DNA of 64,000 bases from Alteromonas mediterranea DE (GTDB lineage: Bacteria; Pseudomonadota; Gammaproteobacteria; Enterobacterales; Alteromonadaceae). The position numbers were made by a program, and so were the translations under genes. Below, piece by piece: positions 19,447 through 29,529 of the stretch (its first letter is position 1; every line of letters starts with the position of its first letter). The DNA lies in the NCBI RefSeq assembly GCF_000020585.3, contig NC_011138.3, positions 460,001 to 524,000 of the forward strand. Reading direction: 5' to 3'. The notes below the pieces were generated by a model. That model had not been told where the DNA came from, ran no database searches, and saw only the letters and a program-made list of their open reading frames with translations.

Positions 19447-20757
19447 ATGTTTGCTGCCGAGCGCAACGGCTACAAACCCACACTTATTGAAGACATATGC
19501 CGATGGGCTTACTCATTTGTATTAGTCTTTGTTATCCCCTTTGCCTTTTTACAACTTATGCTAAGAGGGGCCACCAGAAATAAAAACTACAACCGACGTA
19601 GGTTTGAGCGCTTTGGTTTTGTGTCACATGCGCCTAAAGAAAATGGCTATTTATTTCACTGTGTTTCTGTGGGGGAAGTGGTTGCCGCTTCTTGCTTGAT
19701 TAAACGTATAATGCAAGACGAACCTGAGTGCCAAATAACCGTGACTACAACCACGCCAACAGGCTCTGCCAGAGTGCGTGCCATATTCGGTGATACGGTA
19801 CACCACTTTTATTTACCTTATGATTTGCACATGGCTATGGCCGTTATGCTAAAAAGGATAAAACCTAAAGCAGTGCTGATTACCGAGGTAGAGCTTTGGC
19901 CTAACTTAATTCATGCCTGTTGGAAACGAGATATTCCAGTAATGGTTGTGAATGCCCGAATGACAGATAGATCGGCTAGGCGCTATAAAAAGATCAGCAA
20001 GCTTTTTAACCCCATGCTTGGTAAGCTCTACCATATATGCGCGCAAGGCGAGCGCGACTTTGCCAATTACGCTTGGTTAGGGGTTTCTGAACAAAAGCTA
20101 ACGCTTACAAACAATATTAAGTTTGATCAAGTTGTATCAACGGTAGCCTCAGGCCATCCCTTTCTTGGTTTAAGTAAGGAAGAATACCCTATTTTAGTGG
20201 CAGGAAGCACTCACGACACTGAGGAAACGGCCGTGTTAAACGCGGCTAAGCTGTTGTGGCGTAAAAATCCTTCACTAAAAATCATTATTGTCCCTCGTCA
20301 TCCTGAGCGCTTCGATTCTGTAGCAAAGCTTATCGAAGCGACAGGGCTACCTTTCGTGCGAAGCTCACAAGAGCAGTCTGTTCCTGAAAATACTAACGTG
20401 ATCTTGTTAGATGAAATGGGCAAGTTAAACGATGCCTACGCCGTGGGCGCTTTCGCATTTGTAGGAGGCTCTATCGCTGATAAGGGCGGTCACAATGCGC
20501 TAGAGCCCGCCAGCTTTTCTATTCCTATCATGATGGGGCCTAACACTTACAATAACCCAGTCATATGTAGCCATTTAGAAGAATGCGGCGCATTAGTAAA
20601 AATCGACAGTGGGGAAGAGATGTTCACTATTGTTGATAAATGGATTTGCGAACCTAACGAACGAAAAAAGGCAGGGCAAGCAGGTCGTAAAGTGCTCGAA
20701 GATAACAGTGGCGCTCTTGAGTCCACGGTTCAATGCATTCGAAAATACGTTAACTAA
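19447..20757 (+). CDS. waaA: 3-deoxy-D-manno-octulosonic acid (Kdo) transferase
   Basis: Membrane-anchored GT30 glycosyltransferase that adds Kdo to lipid IVA, linking lipid A to the core oligosaccharide. The 436-residue protein has an N-terminal hydrophobic anchor (about 18-38), the catalytic motif HCVSVGEV with the essential glutamate, TTTTPTGSARVR, the donor-domain segment IIVPRHPERF, and AFVGGSIADKGGHNALEPA near the CMP site. The start is set by AAGGA 6 nt before the ATG. It is divergent from the two glycosyltransferases. Confidence 0.95.
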   Translation: MFAAERNGYKPTLIEDICRWAYSFVLVFVIPFAFLQLMLRGATRNKNYNRRRFERFGFVSHAPKENGYLFHCVSVGEVVAASCLIKRIMQDEPECQITVTTTTPTGSARVRAIFGDTVHHFYLPYDLHMAMAVMLKRIKPKAVLITEVELWPNLIHACWKRDIPVMVVNARMTDRSARRYKKISKLFNPMLGKLYHICAQGERDFANYAWLGVSEQKLTLTNNIKFDQVVSTVASGHPFLGLSKEEYPILVAGSTHDTEETAVLNAAKLLWRKNPSLKIIIVPRHPERFDSVAKLIEATGLPFVRSSQEQSVPENTNVILLDEMGKLNDAYAVGAFAFVGGSIADKGGHNALEPASFSIPIMMGPNTYNNPVICSHLEECGALVKIDSGEEMFTIVDKWICEPNERKKAGQAGRKVLEDNSGALESTVQCIRKYVN

Positions 20758-20997
20758 TTGTTTTTGTGCGAAATATGAACCCTCAAATAGTGCGCAGCAC
20801 GCACCATAATGGATGGTTTGTTGAGGTTTAACGTACATCTTTTAGTCGGAAGTGGATGTAAGTTATTGTAGCTATTGCGTTTTGAGGTTTTGGTTCATTC
20901 CTTGCTAAATAAAGCGCGACAGCGTAACAACAGTAAAATACAAATAAATACGCACCTTTTAAAAAGGGCACTGCGTTACGCGGTTTTCCAGGGAGAG

Positions 20998-21027
20998 GCC
21001 TCCTGCCGGTGGGCAGGAGGCTTTCTT
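20998..21027 (+). terminator. terminator between waaA and antiporter gene
   Basis: A perfect 10-bp stem (GCCTCCTGCC/GGCAGGAGGC) with a GGTG loop is followed by TTTCTT. It lies 9 bp before the end of the convergent antiporter gene and 240 bp after waaA. The weak T-tract on the plus side makes the efficiency uncertain. Confidence 0.7.
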
Positions 21028-21036
21028 ACTTATCAC

Positions 21037-22851
21037 TTATGGCAAGTCGCCACTGTCTTCTACTCTTTCTGGTTCAATCAAACTTATCACGCGCCAGCCC
21101 GCTTTTGGCTGAATGCTATTTCCATTAATAAAGGTAAAGCTTTTTCCTTCCGCATTTATCGCGACAAGAGGCGTTGCCCGCTCACCGTACTGTTGAGTGT
21201 ATTGCTCATAGGTAAATTCGTCAGATAAACGGGTCGTCTTGACTTGAGACTCGCGGGCGATGGCTGACGCTAAATAGCCGTAGGTCACTCCCTCGTCGAA
21301 TAAGGTTAGCTTCTTGGCGTACTGTTCGCTAACTTGATGGCTAGGGCGGGTAGACTGTTCGTTATTCGTTAACGCCCAAACCTTATCTTTGCCCATGGTG
21401 TACTCGAAGTGATAAGCAATAAGCGGATTTAACTGCTTATAGGGTGACATAATAAGTACAGTGCCATAGGTATTGATATCGAGGTGACGTGCTGCGTGAT
21501 CTGACATGGGATTGCCGAAGTAAACGGGAATGTCCATCATGCGGGCTTCACGAATTGCGTCCCAGTTAGTGTCGGCAATAGTCACATCTAGCTTTTGGTT
21601 CAACATTTCACAGGCCAGCGCACGGTTAAACTTGCTTCCACCAAATATTAAATAGCCCGTTGGTGCAGGTGCCCTTACCTTGAGTAAAGACGCAACAGTG
21701 CGCGATGTAAGGCTTTGTACCACCACAGTAGCAATGATTACCATAAATACGATAGGGACAATAATACCGGCGCCTTCGTAGCCAATTTCTTCAAGTTTGA
21801 GTGAGAATAAGGCCGACACTGCCGCCGCCACAATGCCTCGTGGTGCAATCCAGCTTAGCAAAGCGAGTTCATTTAATTTAAGGCCTGTGCCTATAGAAGA
21901 GGCCAATACCGATAGAGGCCTAGCGATAAACATGATAGCTGCGAGTACAACAATAGAGCCCCACCCAACATCGATTACAGACTCGAGGTTTAGGCGTGTA
22001 GCTAGCAATATAAATAGCCCAGAGATCAGTAAAACGCTAAGGGTTTCTTTAAACTCAAGGATGTCTTCCACATCTACATCTTTCATGTTGGCCAGTACCA
22101 TACCGGCAATAGTCACAGCCAGCAGGCCTGACTCATGAGCCACATAGTTAGACGCAGCGAACACACCCAAAATAATGGTTAAAACCGCGGTATTGAGAAG
22201 ATAGTGAGGGATCCATTTCTTTCGAATAGAAAGGCCTAACAAATAGCCTGCCGCAAGGCCAAGAACAGAGCCGATCCCTACGGTTTTTCCGAAGGCAATG
22301 AGGGTATGCGTGATGGCGGTTTCTTGTGATGCAACAATGAATTCGAACACAAGTACGGCAAGGAGTGCGCCAATAGGGTCTATGACAATACCTTCCCAGC
22401 GCAATATATTCGCTAAATTAGTTTGCGGGCGCACCGTTCTTAGCATAGGTACAATAACCGTAGGGCCGGTTACAGTAACTATTGCGCCAAATAAGAAAGA
22501 GAGCTGCCAGGAAAGATCTAAGCTGTAATGCGCCGCTGTTGCCGCCACGCCCCAGGTTACCACCACGCCAATGGAACACAGATTCCTTACCATATTGCCG
22601 TGGCCGGCAATATCACTAAACTTAAGTGTCAGTGAGCCTTCAAAAAGAATAATAGCTACAGAAAGCGAAACCACCGGAAACAGTAAGTCTCCAAATAAGT
22701 CGTCTGCGTTAAGTACGCCAAACACGGGGCCGACAACAATGCCCACGATTAATAGCGGTAATATCGCTGGAAGCCTAATTTTATAAGCCAGGTACTGACA
22801 CGCTATAGAGAGCAACCCTACAGAAACAAGAGAGAGAAGTGGGTCTGACAA
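21037..22851 (-). CDS. CPA1-type cation:proton antiporter with RCK-like domain
   Basis: A 604-residue inner-membrane exchanger. The first about 390 residues contain some 12 hydrophobic segments with the family motifs TVTGPTVIVPMLRTVRP and WEGIVIDPIGA, the latter holding the ion-binding aspartate. The C-terminal part (about 400-520) is a TrkA-N/RCK-like Rossmann domain (GYLIFGGSKFNRAL, VTIADTNWDAIREARMMDIPVYFGN), although the usual GxGxxG loop is degenerate, followed by a TrkA-C-like tail. The domain suggests gating by a nucleotide or second messenger. Whether Na+ or K+ is moved is unknown; the role is likely pH or salt balance. Confidence 0.85.
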   Translation of the reverse strand: MSDPLLSLVSVGLLSIACQYLAYKIRLPAILPLLIVGIVVGPVFGVLNADDLFGDLLFPVVSLSVAIILFEGSLTLKFSDIAGHGNMVRNLCSIGVVVTWGVAATAAHYSLDLSWQLSFLFGAIVTVTGPTVIVPMLRTVRPQTNLANILRWEGIVIDPIGALLAVLVFEFIVASQETAITHTLIAFGKTVGIGSVLGLAAGYLLGLSIRKKWIPHYLLNTAVLTIILGVFAASNYVAHESGLLAVTIAGMVLANMKDVDVEDILEFKETLSVLLISGLFILLATRLNLESVIDVGWGSIVVLAAIMFIARPLSVLASSIGTGLKLNELALLSWIAPRGIVAAAVSALFSLKLEEIGYEGAGIIVPIVFMVIIATVVVQSLTSRTVASLLKVRAPAPTGYLIFGGSKFNRALACEMLNQKLDVTIADTNWDAIREARMMDIPVYFGNPMSDHAARHLDINTYGTVLIMSPYKQLNPLIAYHFEYTMGKDKVWALTNNEQSTRPSHQVSEQYAKKLTLFDEGVTYGYLASAIARESQVKTTRLSDEFTYEQYTQQYGERATPLVAINAEGKSFTFINGNSIQPKAGWRVISLIEPERVEDSGDLP

Positions 22852-23142
22852 AAGTGATTCCTTAACGTATTTATATTATTCCATCGTATATCAGCCCAAG
22901 CTTTTGTCATACAGCAACTTTAGACCAAGTCAACGTATAGCAATATACGCATGGAGTGAAAGTTTAGACCAACATACTAGGTTATGCTGCGCTTTAAGTA
23001 ATAGTTATTAAATAGCGCAATGTTAGCAATAAAAATGAACACGGTTTCCACCAAATTTAGTCCTAATGGACCATGAAATATACGTGAGATAATCAGTAAA
23101 TTTGTTATTATTTAAAAGTTAATATTAAGCCGGAGTCTTTCA

Positions 23143-23994
23143 TTGAACCTATTACTCAAGGTTGTGTTTCTATCCACTGCTTTTGCGCTAACCACGGCCT
23201 GTGCAGTTAACTATCCTGCGCCTTCAGCGCCATTAACGATAAAAAGCGTGGTTGAACTCCCCGATGAGCTGGCAGAAACTTCAGGGCTTTTTTGTGAACA
23301 AAGCGGAATGTTTTCGCTTAACGACTCAGGCAATGCGCCTGTAATATATCGCGTGAATTACCAAGGCGAGATAGTAGAGCGAACGCCACTGGCGCTTACT
23401 AACAAAGACTGGGAAGCAATAACGGCAGATGCCGACGCTTTTTACATTGCTGATGTCGGTAACAATAAAGGCAAAAGGGAGCAGGTAGAAATTCACAAGG
23501 TCAATCGCGCCAATGTGAATAATATTGAAACAATCACGCTGAAATACGCTGGAAATGACGCCACAAACAATATCCCCTATGCACATGATTTCGACTCAGA
23601 AGCCATGGTGAAGTTTGATAACAAGTTATTGTTGTTTTCTAAAAGCTGGCGCACAGGTATAACGCATATCTATCAGGTTAATGAGGCCGAGCGCGTTCAA
23701 ATCATCAGCCCTTTTGCGTCTATTGAGGGCTTACCAGGCGTGGTTACAGGGGTAGATTTCGACCAACACCAAAAGCGCTTTGTCGTTACAGGGTATAAAT
23801 CAGATCCTTTCGGAAATTTTTCTACGTTTATGGCACAAGTGTCAAAAGACTTCACGCTTCTCGACGTATGGCCCCTTGAACATTACAAACAGGTTGAAGG
23901 CGTGTGCGTGGATAGCCAAGGCCTTTACTGGTTTAGCGAGGAAGCAACCGAAGGCCGAAAGGCTTCGCTATCTAGCGCCTCAATAAAAAGATAA
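23143..23994 (+). CDS. predicted propeller-type lipoprotein, TTG start
   Basis: A 283-residue exported protein. The signal peptide ends in LTTAC with Cys20 as a possible lipidation site; the lipobox is imperfect, with Thr at -3. The rest is beta-rich with repeated blade-like units (LPDELAETSGLF, FSLNDSGNAPVIYRV, DWEAITADADAFYIADVGNN, VEGVCVDSQGLYWFSEEA), reminiscent of the SdiA-regulated/YjiK and phytase-like propeller clan. That assignment is an inference. The only plausible start is TTG at 23143, 7 nt after a GGAG ribosome binding site; no in-frame ATG precedes the signal sequence. It is monocistronic. Confidence 0.7.
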   Translation: MNLLLKVVFLSTAFALTTACAVNYPAPSAPLTIKSVVELPDELAETSGLFCEQSGMFSLNDSGNAPVIYRVNYQGEIVERTPLALTNKDWEAITADADAFYIADVGNNKGKREQVEIHKVNRANVNNIETITLKYAGNDATNNIPYAHDFDSEAMVKFDNKLLLFSKSWRTGITHIYQVNEAERVQIISPFASIEGLPGVVTGVDFDQHQKRFVVTGYKSDPFGNFSTFMAQVSKDFTLLDVWPLEHYKQVEGVCVDSQGLYWFSEEATEGRKASLSSASIKR

Positions 23995-24185
23995 TACATT
24001 TATTAAGTGTTGTTGTAGTAGAGGTGGTTCGTAGCTCGCTGATAAGCATGGAGAAGCTAACAGGCTACGCCAACATAAACGTTATTTTTTCTCGGGTGTT
24101 AGTAATATGGCTAATACCCAACCTCCTATTTTCTTGTCTATACTGAAATTGTGTTAACTAAACCACATTTAAAAAGGCAGCGAAA

Positions 24186-24773
24186 ATGCGACGTTTTACT
24201 CAGGCTCTGCTAATAGCGTGTATTTGCCCTTGCATAACAATGGCAAGCGTAGTTAATGCCTCTGTGGTTGAAAAAGCACAGCAGTGGCTGAATAAGTATT
24301 CTGACAGTGACGACACATTCTCGCTAACGCTCACTAAAAACAAAATTAAATTTAAAGGCTGTAAGCAAAAGCAGTATCAATTAGCGTTTAGTCAGCGTAT
24401 TGCTCCTATGTTTAATATCGAAGCGATTGTGCACTACAACAAAGGGCTGCTTGATTATGGTGTGCTATCCCAACGGGTCAAAAGCCACGAGTTTGAAGTA
24501 GTAAGCTGGTGGGATAGCGGTGACTATCGGGTGGGGCTAAGCCACAAAGTACGTCCTCGTCATGAAATGAGTGTTCCCGTCGCAGACACCATACAACTGC
24601 CTACTAGTACATCGGCGGGCGTGTATTTAGAAATTCCTTTTAAAGAAAATAAGCATTTACTCACCCTTGGTGCACTGAGAGAGTCTTGGGAAAGTGATGG
24701 TGCATCGCTTCAACTTCCTTGGCGTTCAAGCAGAGACAATCAGGTTAAGGTTCAATACGCCATTACCTTTTAA
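24186..24773 (+). CDS. hypothetical exported protein
   Basis: A 195-residue protein that I do not recognise. It has a signal peptide (MRRFTQALLIACICPCITMASVVNA, cleavage near residue 25). The mature part is rich in alternating polar/hydrophobic strands and ends in phenylalanine (VQYAITF), as do many outer membrane beta-barrels. This suggests, but does not prove, a small outer-membrane or periplasmic protein. There are no other sequence landmarks. AAAAAGGCAGCG precedes the ATG. The neighbours (a lipoprotein and a convergent chemoreceptor) give no functional clue. Confidence 0.6.
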   Translation: MRRFTQALLIACICPCITMASVVNASVVEKAQQWLNKYSDSDDTFSLTLTKNKIKFKGCKQKQYQLAFSQRIAPMFNIEAIVHYNKGLLDYGVLSQRVKSHEFEVVSWWDSGDYRVGLSHKVRPRHEMSVPVADTIQLPTSTSAGVYLEIPFKENKHLLTLGALRESWESDGASLQLPWRSSRDNQVKVQYAITF

Positions 24774-24871
24774 TAACCACGCAACCTTGGGCTTTCATCT
24801 ATATGGCCAAAGCCATAGCGCTTAGTCAGAAGCCATAGCCACCGCAGCTACGACTTCTAACATAACCACTG

Positions 24872-26782
24872 TTACAGCTTAAATCGGCTTACCTCTGTCG
24901 AGAGCTCTTGCGCCAACTCGTCTAGTTTGTCGCTAACGTTCACCAATATTTTAGTCGCATCCAGTGTTTCTTCACTCGACACGCTAATGTCATTGATATT
25001 GCGACTGATATCTTCAACAACCGTCGCTTGTTCCTCGGTAGCCGTTGCCACTTGGGTGTTCACATCGTTAATGTGCGCAATTTCATCTGCAATATCTTGT
25101 AGGAGCTTATCGATTTCGTTGGTGGCGGTAACGACATCTGTAGTGCGCGCACGACTTGATTCCATCTGTGAAACCGCAGTTTTAGAGTCTTGCTGAAACT
25201 TATCAATTTTGACCTGTATCTCATCGGTCGCTTGAGCCGCACGCTGGGCGAGTGTTCTTACTTCATCTGCTACCACTGAGAAGCCACGGCCATGATCTCC
25301 GGCTCGCGCCGCTTCAATGGCTGCGTTTAGCGCGAGTAGATTAGTTTGCTCCGAGATGCCTCTTATCGTATCAAGTATTCCACCGATGGCGGCAGTGTGG
25401 GCGTCCAATGATTGAATGACATCTGATACGTCTTGAATTTGCTCAGATAGCCCCTGTATGGCATGCACCGCTCGTTGGGTTATCTCTCTACCGTGGGCAG
25501 AGTTTGTGGTCGCAAGATTGGCATTTTGTGCGGCAAGCGTCGCCGACTGGGCGACCTCGTTCACAGTGCTGCCCATTTGAGTCAGAGCGGCGGCTGCCTG
25601 TAGCGTCTGATCGCGCTGACCTTTTGTCGAGCTTTCAGTTTGGTGGGATTGTTGCGCAACATCCTGTGCTGAGGCTTTAAGTGCGTGGCTCGTTTTCGCA
25701 ACTTGAGAAATAGTACCGTGAAGGTGGTCTATAAAGTTGTTAAACCCTTCCACTAAACGGGCGATCTCTTTTTGTTCTGGCACAGGAATACGAGAGCGTA
25801 AGTCACCCTGACCGCGTCCAAGTTGCTGAAACACGTCGGCTAAAGACTCCAGCGGCTTAGTGAGTGAGCCCGCAAGCCAGATACCAATAAGCGCGAAGGC
25901 ACAAGCAATGGCCAACGCCCAGAATATAATCTGGCGGCTTCCCGCATTTAATGAGGCATACAGCTCGTGCTCAGGGACTTGTGCTACTACGTACCATCCG
26001 GCTTTTTCTACGAAGGTACTGGCGAAGAGCTGTGTATCGCCATCGTGATCGCTGGTGGCCATAGCAAAGTCTTGGCGGTTAAGTAACTTGCCTGCTGTAC
26101 TTGCTTCACTTATTGAAGCGAGCTTCGCCTTACCTAGTATGTCAGTATTCGGGTGAGCGATAATGGTGCCGTTACCATCAACCAGAAAGACGAACCCAGT
26201 TTGAGCAATTTTAACTGCATTAATAATTGCTAAAAGCTCATCTACAGACTTCGCTACCCCCGACATGCCTCTGCCATCGACTTGCTGGTAGTTGGCAAAA
26301 AGCCGGTAGCCTTGTCCGGGCTCATTGTACAAGCTCAGCGAAATAGGTTCGCCGCTGTTTTTATACGCGAAGAACCAGCCATCAAATTCGTCGTTTTTTA
26401 GTTCTCGTAAAAAGCCGTCTTGGTTCCAATATTTATAAGTTGTTCGGTCTACAAATGACGCAACGGTTAAGTCGTTGAACGCAACAATATCGTTTAAATA
26501 GTTAAGGAGTCTGCGTTCACCGCTTTTATCTGCTCCTGCTTTTGACCACGCTAAAACATCGGGGTTGGAAGCGATGCTATGTGCCACAGTAAGCATTACA
26601 CTCGCTTCACGGTCTACACGGTTTCCAATTTGTTTAAGCAAAGAAGGAAGCTGAAGGGCTTCCATGTTTTCTTTTACTAGGTCTCGGGCGATATACTGGC
26701 TGATGGAGCCAACTAAAATAGCAGCCGCTAGAACTGCCACAATTAAAGATAGAATAAGTTTTTGTTTTATACTGAAAGTCAT
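24872..26782 (-). CDS. methyl-accepting chemotaxis protein
   Basis: A 636-residue transmembrane chemoreceptor. TM1 is at about 8-30, a periplasmic dCache-like sensor at about 35-275 ([30 protein letters not shown]), TM2 at about 280-305, then HAMP and a long signalling coiled coil. The hairpin tip is [32 protein letters not shown], quoted here only through its ends, [18 protein letters not shown] and [12 protein letters not shown], and is standard for class 36H/40H-type receptors. It signals through CheW/CheA to the flagellar motor. The ligand is unknown; dCache domains often bind amino acids or organic acids. There is no C-terminal CheR pentapeptide. Confidence 0.93.
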   Translation of the reverse strand: MTFSIKQKLILSLIVAVLAAAILVGSISQYIARDLVKENMEALQLPSLLKQIGNRVDREASVMLTVAHSIASNPDVLAWSKAGADKSGERRLLNYLNDIVAFNDLTVASFVDRTTYKYWNQDGFLRELKNDEFDGWFFAYKNSGEPISLSLYNEPGQGYRLFANYQQVDGRGMSGVAKSVDELLAIINAVKIAQTGFVFLVDGNGTIIAHPNTDILGKAKLASISEASTAGKLLNRQDFAMATSDHDGDTQLFASTFVEKAGWYVVAQVPEHELYASLNAGSRQIIFWALAIACAFALIGIWLAGSLTKPLESLADVFQQLGRGQGDLRSRIPVPEQKEIARLVEGFNNFIDHLHGTISQVAKTSHALKASAQDVAQQSHQTESSTKGQRDQTLQAAAALTQMGSTVNEVAQSATLAAQNANLATTNSAHGREITQRAVHAIQGLSEQIQDVSDVIQSLDAHTAAIGGILDTIRGISEQTNLLALNAAIEAARAGDHGRGFSVVADEVRTLAQRAAQATDEIQVKIDKFQQDSKTAVSQMESSRARTTDVVTATNEIDKLLQDIADEIAHINDVNTQVATATEEQATVVEDISRNINDISVSSEETLDATKILVNVSDKLDELAQELSTEVSRFKL

Positions 26783-27032
26783 GACTTTCGACCACGTTAG
26801 TTAATGCTGAGGAAAATATCTAAATGACGTGGCATTGCAGGCACAGCAACGTCTGAATGTTGTGAAATTTACGTCAGTATTATTGTTATTTTTAGATGAC
26901 GTAGACAACATATCGGCTTAATCGCGCAAAAGTTTATACTTTTGGCGAAGAAATCGAGAATTTGGATTGTGCGGTAAGATTGACCAATAGGTCAATAAGA
27001 AAGTGTTTATTTACAGTTTTGAAAAAGGGTAT
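26783..27032. other. spacer upstream of the chemoreceptor, with two palindromes
   Basis: No gene is supported. Two inverted repeats stand out: CAAAAGT-TTAT-ACTTTTG (26927-26944) and ATTGACC-AATA-GGTCAAT (26979-26996). Their 4-bp spacing and AT-rich composition resemble transcription factor sites. They lie upstream of the minus-strand chemoreceptor gene and downstream of the M3 peptidase gene, so the chemoreceptor is the likelier target. Confidence 0.35.
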
Positions 27033-27067
27033 AAAAAAGGCGAGCGGTACAAGTTGTGTCGCTCGCC
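27033..27067 (-). terminator. M3 peptidase gene terminator
   Basis: On the minus strand GGCGAGCG pairs with CGCTCGCC around a 13-nt loop and is followed by six Ts. It lies 17 bp after the peptidase stop codon. Confidence 0.88.
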
Positions 27068-27084
27068 TGTCATTGTAGTGTTAC

Positions 27085-29274
27085 TTACTCTTTTGAGTCT
27101 TTAGGAATGGGAAAGCCTCGGTCGCGCATCAAGGCGTCAACTTTAGCGTCGCGCCCACGGAACTTACGGTAAGCTTCCGCTGGGTCCATTGCATTGCGTA
27201 CGGCAAAGAGGTATTTAACCAAGCGATCACCCACTTCTTTATCGTAGAAACCGCCCGGCGCTTCCATAAAGGCTTCTGCCGCATCAGCGGTTAGTACTTC
27301 TGCCCACATATAACCATAGTAAGCGGCGGCATAACCTTCGCCAGAGAATACGTGACCGAAATGCGGTGAACGGTGACGCATCACAATCTCTTCAGGCATA
27401 TCCAATTTTTTAAGCTCTTCGCGCTCAAAGGTGTCTGGGTCAATCTGGCTCGGATCCGTCGTATGATATTTCAGATCCATAATAGCCGAGGCCATGTATT
27501 CTGTGGTTTTGAAGCCTTCGTTGAAGGTTGATGCCTTCTTGATTTTTTCCACTAGTTCAGCAGGAATTGGTTCACCGGTTTCATGATGAACCAAGTAGTT
27601 GTTGATAACTTCATCGGTAGTTAGCCAGCGTTCTAACAACTGAGACTGGAATTCAGTGTAATCGCGCACGCCAGAGTGTGATGATGGGTATTCAACGTCA
27701 GACGCTAAGAAGTGAAGCGCGTGACCAAATTCGTGGAAGTAGGTTTCTGCGTCGTCCCACGAAATTAATGTCGCTTCTCCATCTGCACCTTTCACAAAGT
27801 TAGAGTTGTTTGAAGACAGTACGGTTTTTTTGCCGTCGAACGTGGTGTAAGAACGATACGTCGTTGCCCATGCACCAGAGCGCTTACCTTGGCGTGAGAA
27901 CGGGTCAAGGTACCAAAGGCCAATGTGCTCGCCGGAGTCTTTGTCGGTAACTTCCCATACCTTAACGTCTTCATGGAATACCGCTACTTTACCTTCTTCA
28001 ACCGGGGTAAAGTTGAAGTTAAACAAGCGACCCGCTACATAGAACATGGCTTCGCGAAGTTTATCAAGCTGTAAGTATTGCTTCACTTCGTTTGAGTCTA
28101 AATCGTATTTAGCCTGACGAACTTTTTCAGCATAGAAACGGTAGTCCCAAGGCTCGATAGTAATGTCGACGCCTTCTTCATCGGCAATGGCCTGCATGTC
28201 GGCGACTTCTTCTTCAACACGAGCGATGGCGGCAGGCCAAACTTTCATCATAAGATCCATGGCGTTTTCAGGGTTTTTCGCCATGCGGTCTTCTAAACGC
28301 CACTGGGCGTAGTTTTCGTAGCCTAATAGTTCAACGCGCTCGTCACGCAAGGTTAAAATGCGTTTTATGATGTCGTTGTTATCGAAGTCATCAGCATTGT
28401 CGCCGCGGTTATAGTAGGTGCGCCATACTTTTTCACGTAGTTCACGATTTGTTGAATATGTCAGGAACGGGTCCATTGATGAACGGGTATTGGTAATAGC
28501 GTACTTGCCTTCTTCACCACGAGATTCGGCTGCTGCTTTGGCGGCTTTTACAAATGACGCCGGTAAGCCGTCTAGCTGATCTTCAGTGATGTAAGTGACA
28601 TAGTTTTCTTCGTCAGCGAGTACATTGTTTGAAAACTTAGTGTGCAGCGTGGCAAGTTCTTCATTTATTTCTGCATAGCGCTTCTTCGCTTCGCTATCTA
28701 GGGTTGCGCCATTACGTGCAAAACTGTTATACGTCATCCACGTAATGCGCTGCTCTTCGGGCGTTAAAGACTTAAGTTCGTCAGACTCATAAACGGTTTT
28801 TACCCTTTCAAAAAGCTTTTCATTTTGCGTGATTTGAGTGAAAAACGCCGAAAGCTTAGGTGACATCTCTGCCTGAATTTCGCGGAATTCAGGACTAGAT
28901 TTATTGGCACTCCAAATGCCGTAATAAGTAAACACGCGGCCAAGTTCAGCGCCAGCGCGCTCCATTTCTACAATAACGTTTTCAAATGTCGGAGGGGCTT
29001 CGTTATTGGCAATAGCTTCAATTTCTTCAAGATTTAACGCCATGGCTTTTTCTAGCGCAGGTTTTAAATCTTCAAGCTTCATTTTATCGAAGGCCGGTAC
29101 ACCATCATAAGGGCCTTTAAACTCTTGAAGCAGCACGTTATCAAACTGTGCTTGCTCAGATGTTGTGGCAGTTTGTGTATCGGCGCCAGTTGTTTCTGGT
29201 GCTTTTTGTTCTGAACACGCGCCTAGCGCAATCACAACCGCCATCGCGGTAAGTGATGTTTTAAATTTACCCAT
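27085..29274 (-). CDS. dcp: M3 family metallopeptidase lipoprotein (Dcp-like)
   Basis: A 729-residue zinc peptidase of family M3. The catalytic motif HEFGH is at residues 514-518 (zinc-binding H514 and H518, catalytic E515), with the third ligand downstream. The signal peptide ends in the lipobox LGAC (Cys20), followed by a Thr/Gln/Glu-rich linker, so the enzyme is probably anchored in the outer or inner membrane facing the periplasm. Family members are oligopeptidases or peptidyl-dipeptidases that trim short peptides. Dcp-like rather than PrlC-like is inferred from overall resemblance; the exact specificity is not certain. Confidence 0.88.
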   Translation of the reverse strand: MGKFKTSLTAMAVVIALGACSEQKAPETTGADTQTATTSEQAQFDNVLLQEFKGPYDGVPAFDKMKLEDLKPALEKAMALNLEEIEAIANNEAPPTFENVIVEMERAGAELGRVFTYYGIWSANKSSPEFREIQAEMSPKLSAFFTQITQNEKLFERVKTVYESDELKSLTPEEQRITWMTYNSFARNGATLDSEAKKRYAEINEELATLHTKFSNNVLADEENYVTYITEDQLDGLPASFVKAAKAAAESRGEEGKYAITNTRSSMDPFLTYSTNRELREKVWRTYYNRGDNADDFDNNDIIKRILTLRDERVELLGYENYAQWRLEDRMAKNPENAMDLMMKVWPAAIARVEEEVADMQAIADEEGVDITIEPWDYRFYAEKVRQAKYDLDSNEVKQYLQLDKLREAMFYVAGRLFNFNFTPVEEGKVAVFHEDVKVWEVTDKDSGEHIGLWYLDPFSRQGKRSGAWATTYRSYTTFDGKKTVLSSNNSNFVKGADGEATLISWDDAETYFHEFGHALHFLASDVEYPSSHSGVRDYTEFQSQLLERWLTTDEVINNYLVHHETGEPIPAELVEKIKKASTFNEGFKTTEYMASAIMDLKYHTTDPSQIDPDTFEREELKKLDMPEEIVMRHRSPHFGHVFSGEGYAAAYYGYMWAEVLTADAAEAFMEAPGGFYDKEVGDRLVKYLFAVRNAMDPAEAYRKFRGRDAKVDALMRDRGFPIPKDSKE

Positions 29275-29529
29275 GAGTTTTCCTGTCTGTTTTTATCTAT
29301 ACGTTTTTGACACATATCATCTTAAGATAATGTAAAAATAAGTTAAATGCTCTTTAACGTAATTCCTTGCAGTACAGCGGTTTGAGAGACGAATCGCACT
29401 TGTATGCAATTCGTCGAAATTGCATAACTTTTGATTGGATTTTCACTGTATGGAATTTACACTGCGCCCGTTTTTTAAGCAGCTGTTCTCAGCACCCTGT
29501 TAACCCCTTATTTTTTTTAAGTGATCATC

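Noticed and set aside
20875..21228. 117-codon frame between waaA and the antiporter
   Set aside because: It overlaps the antiporter C terminus on the opposite strand and crosses the terminator hairpin; no family resemblance.
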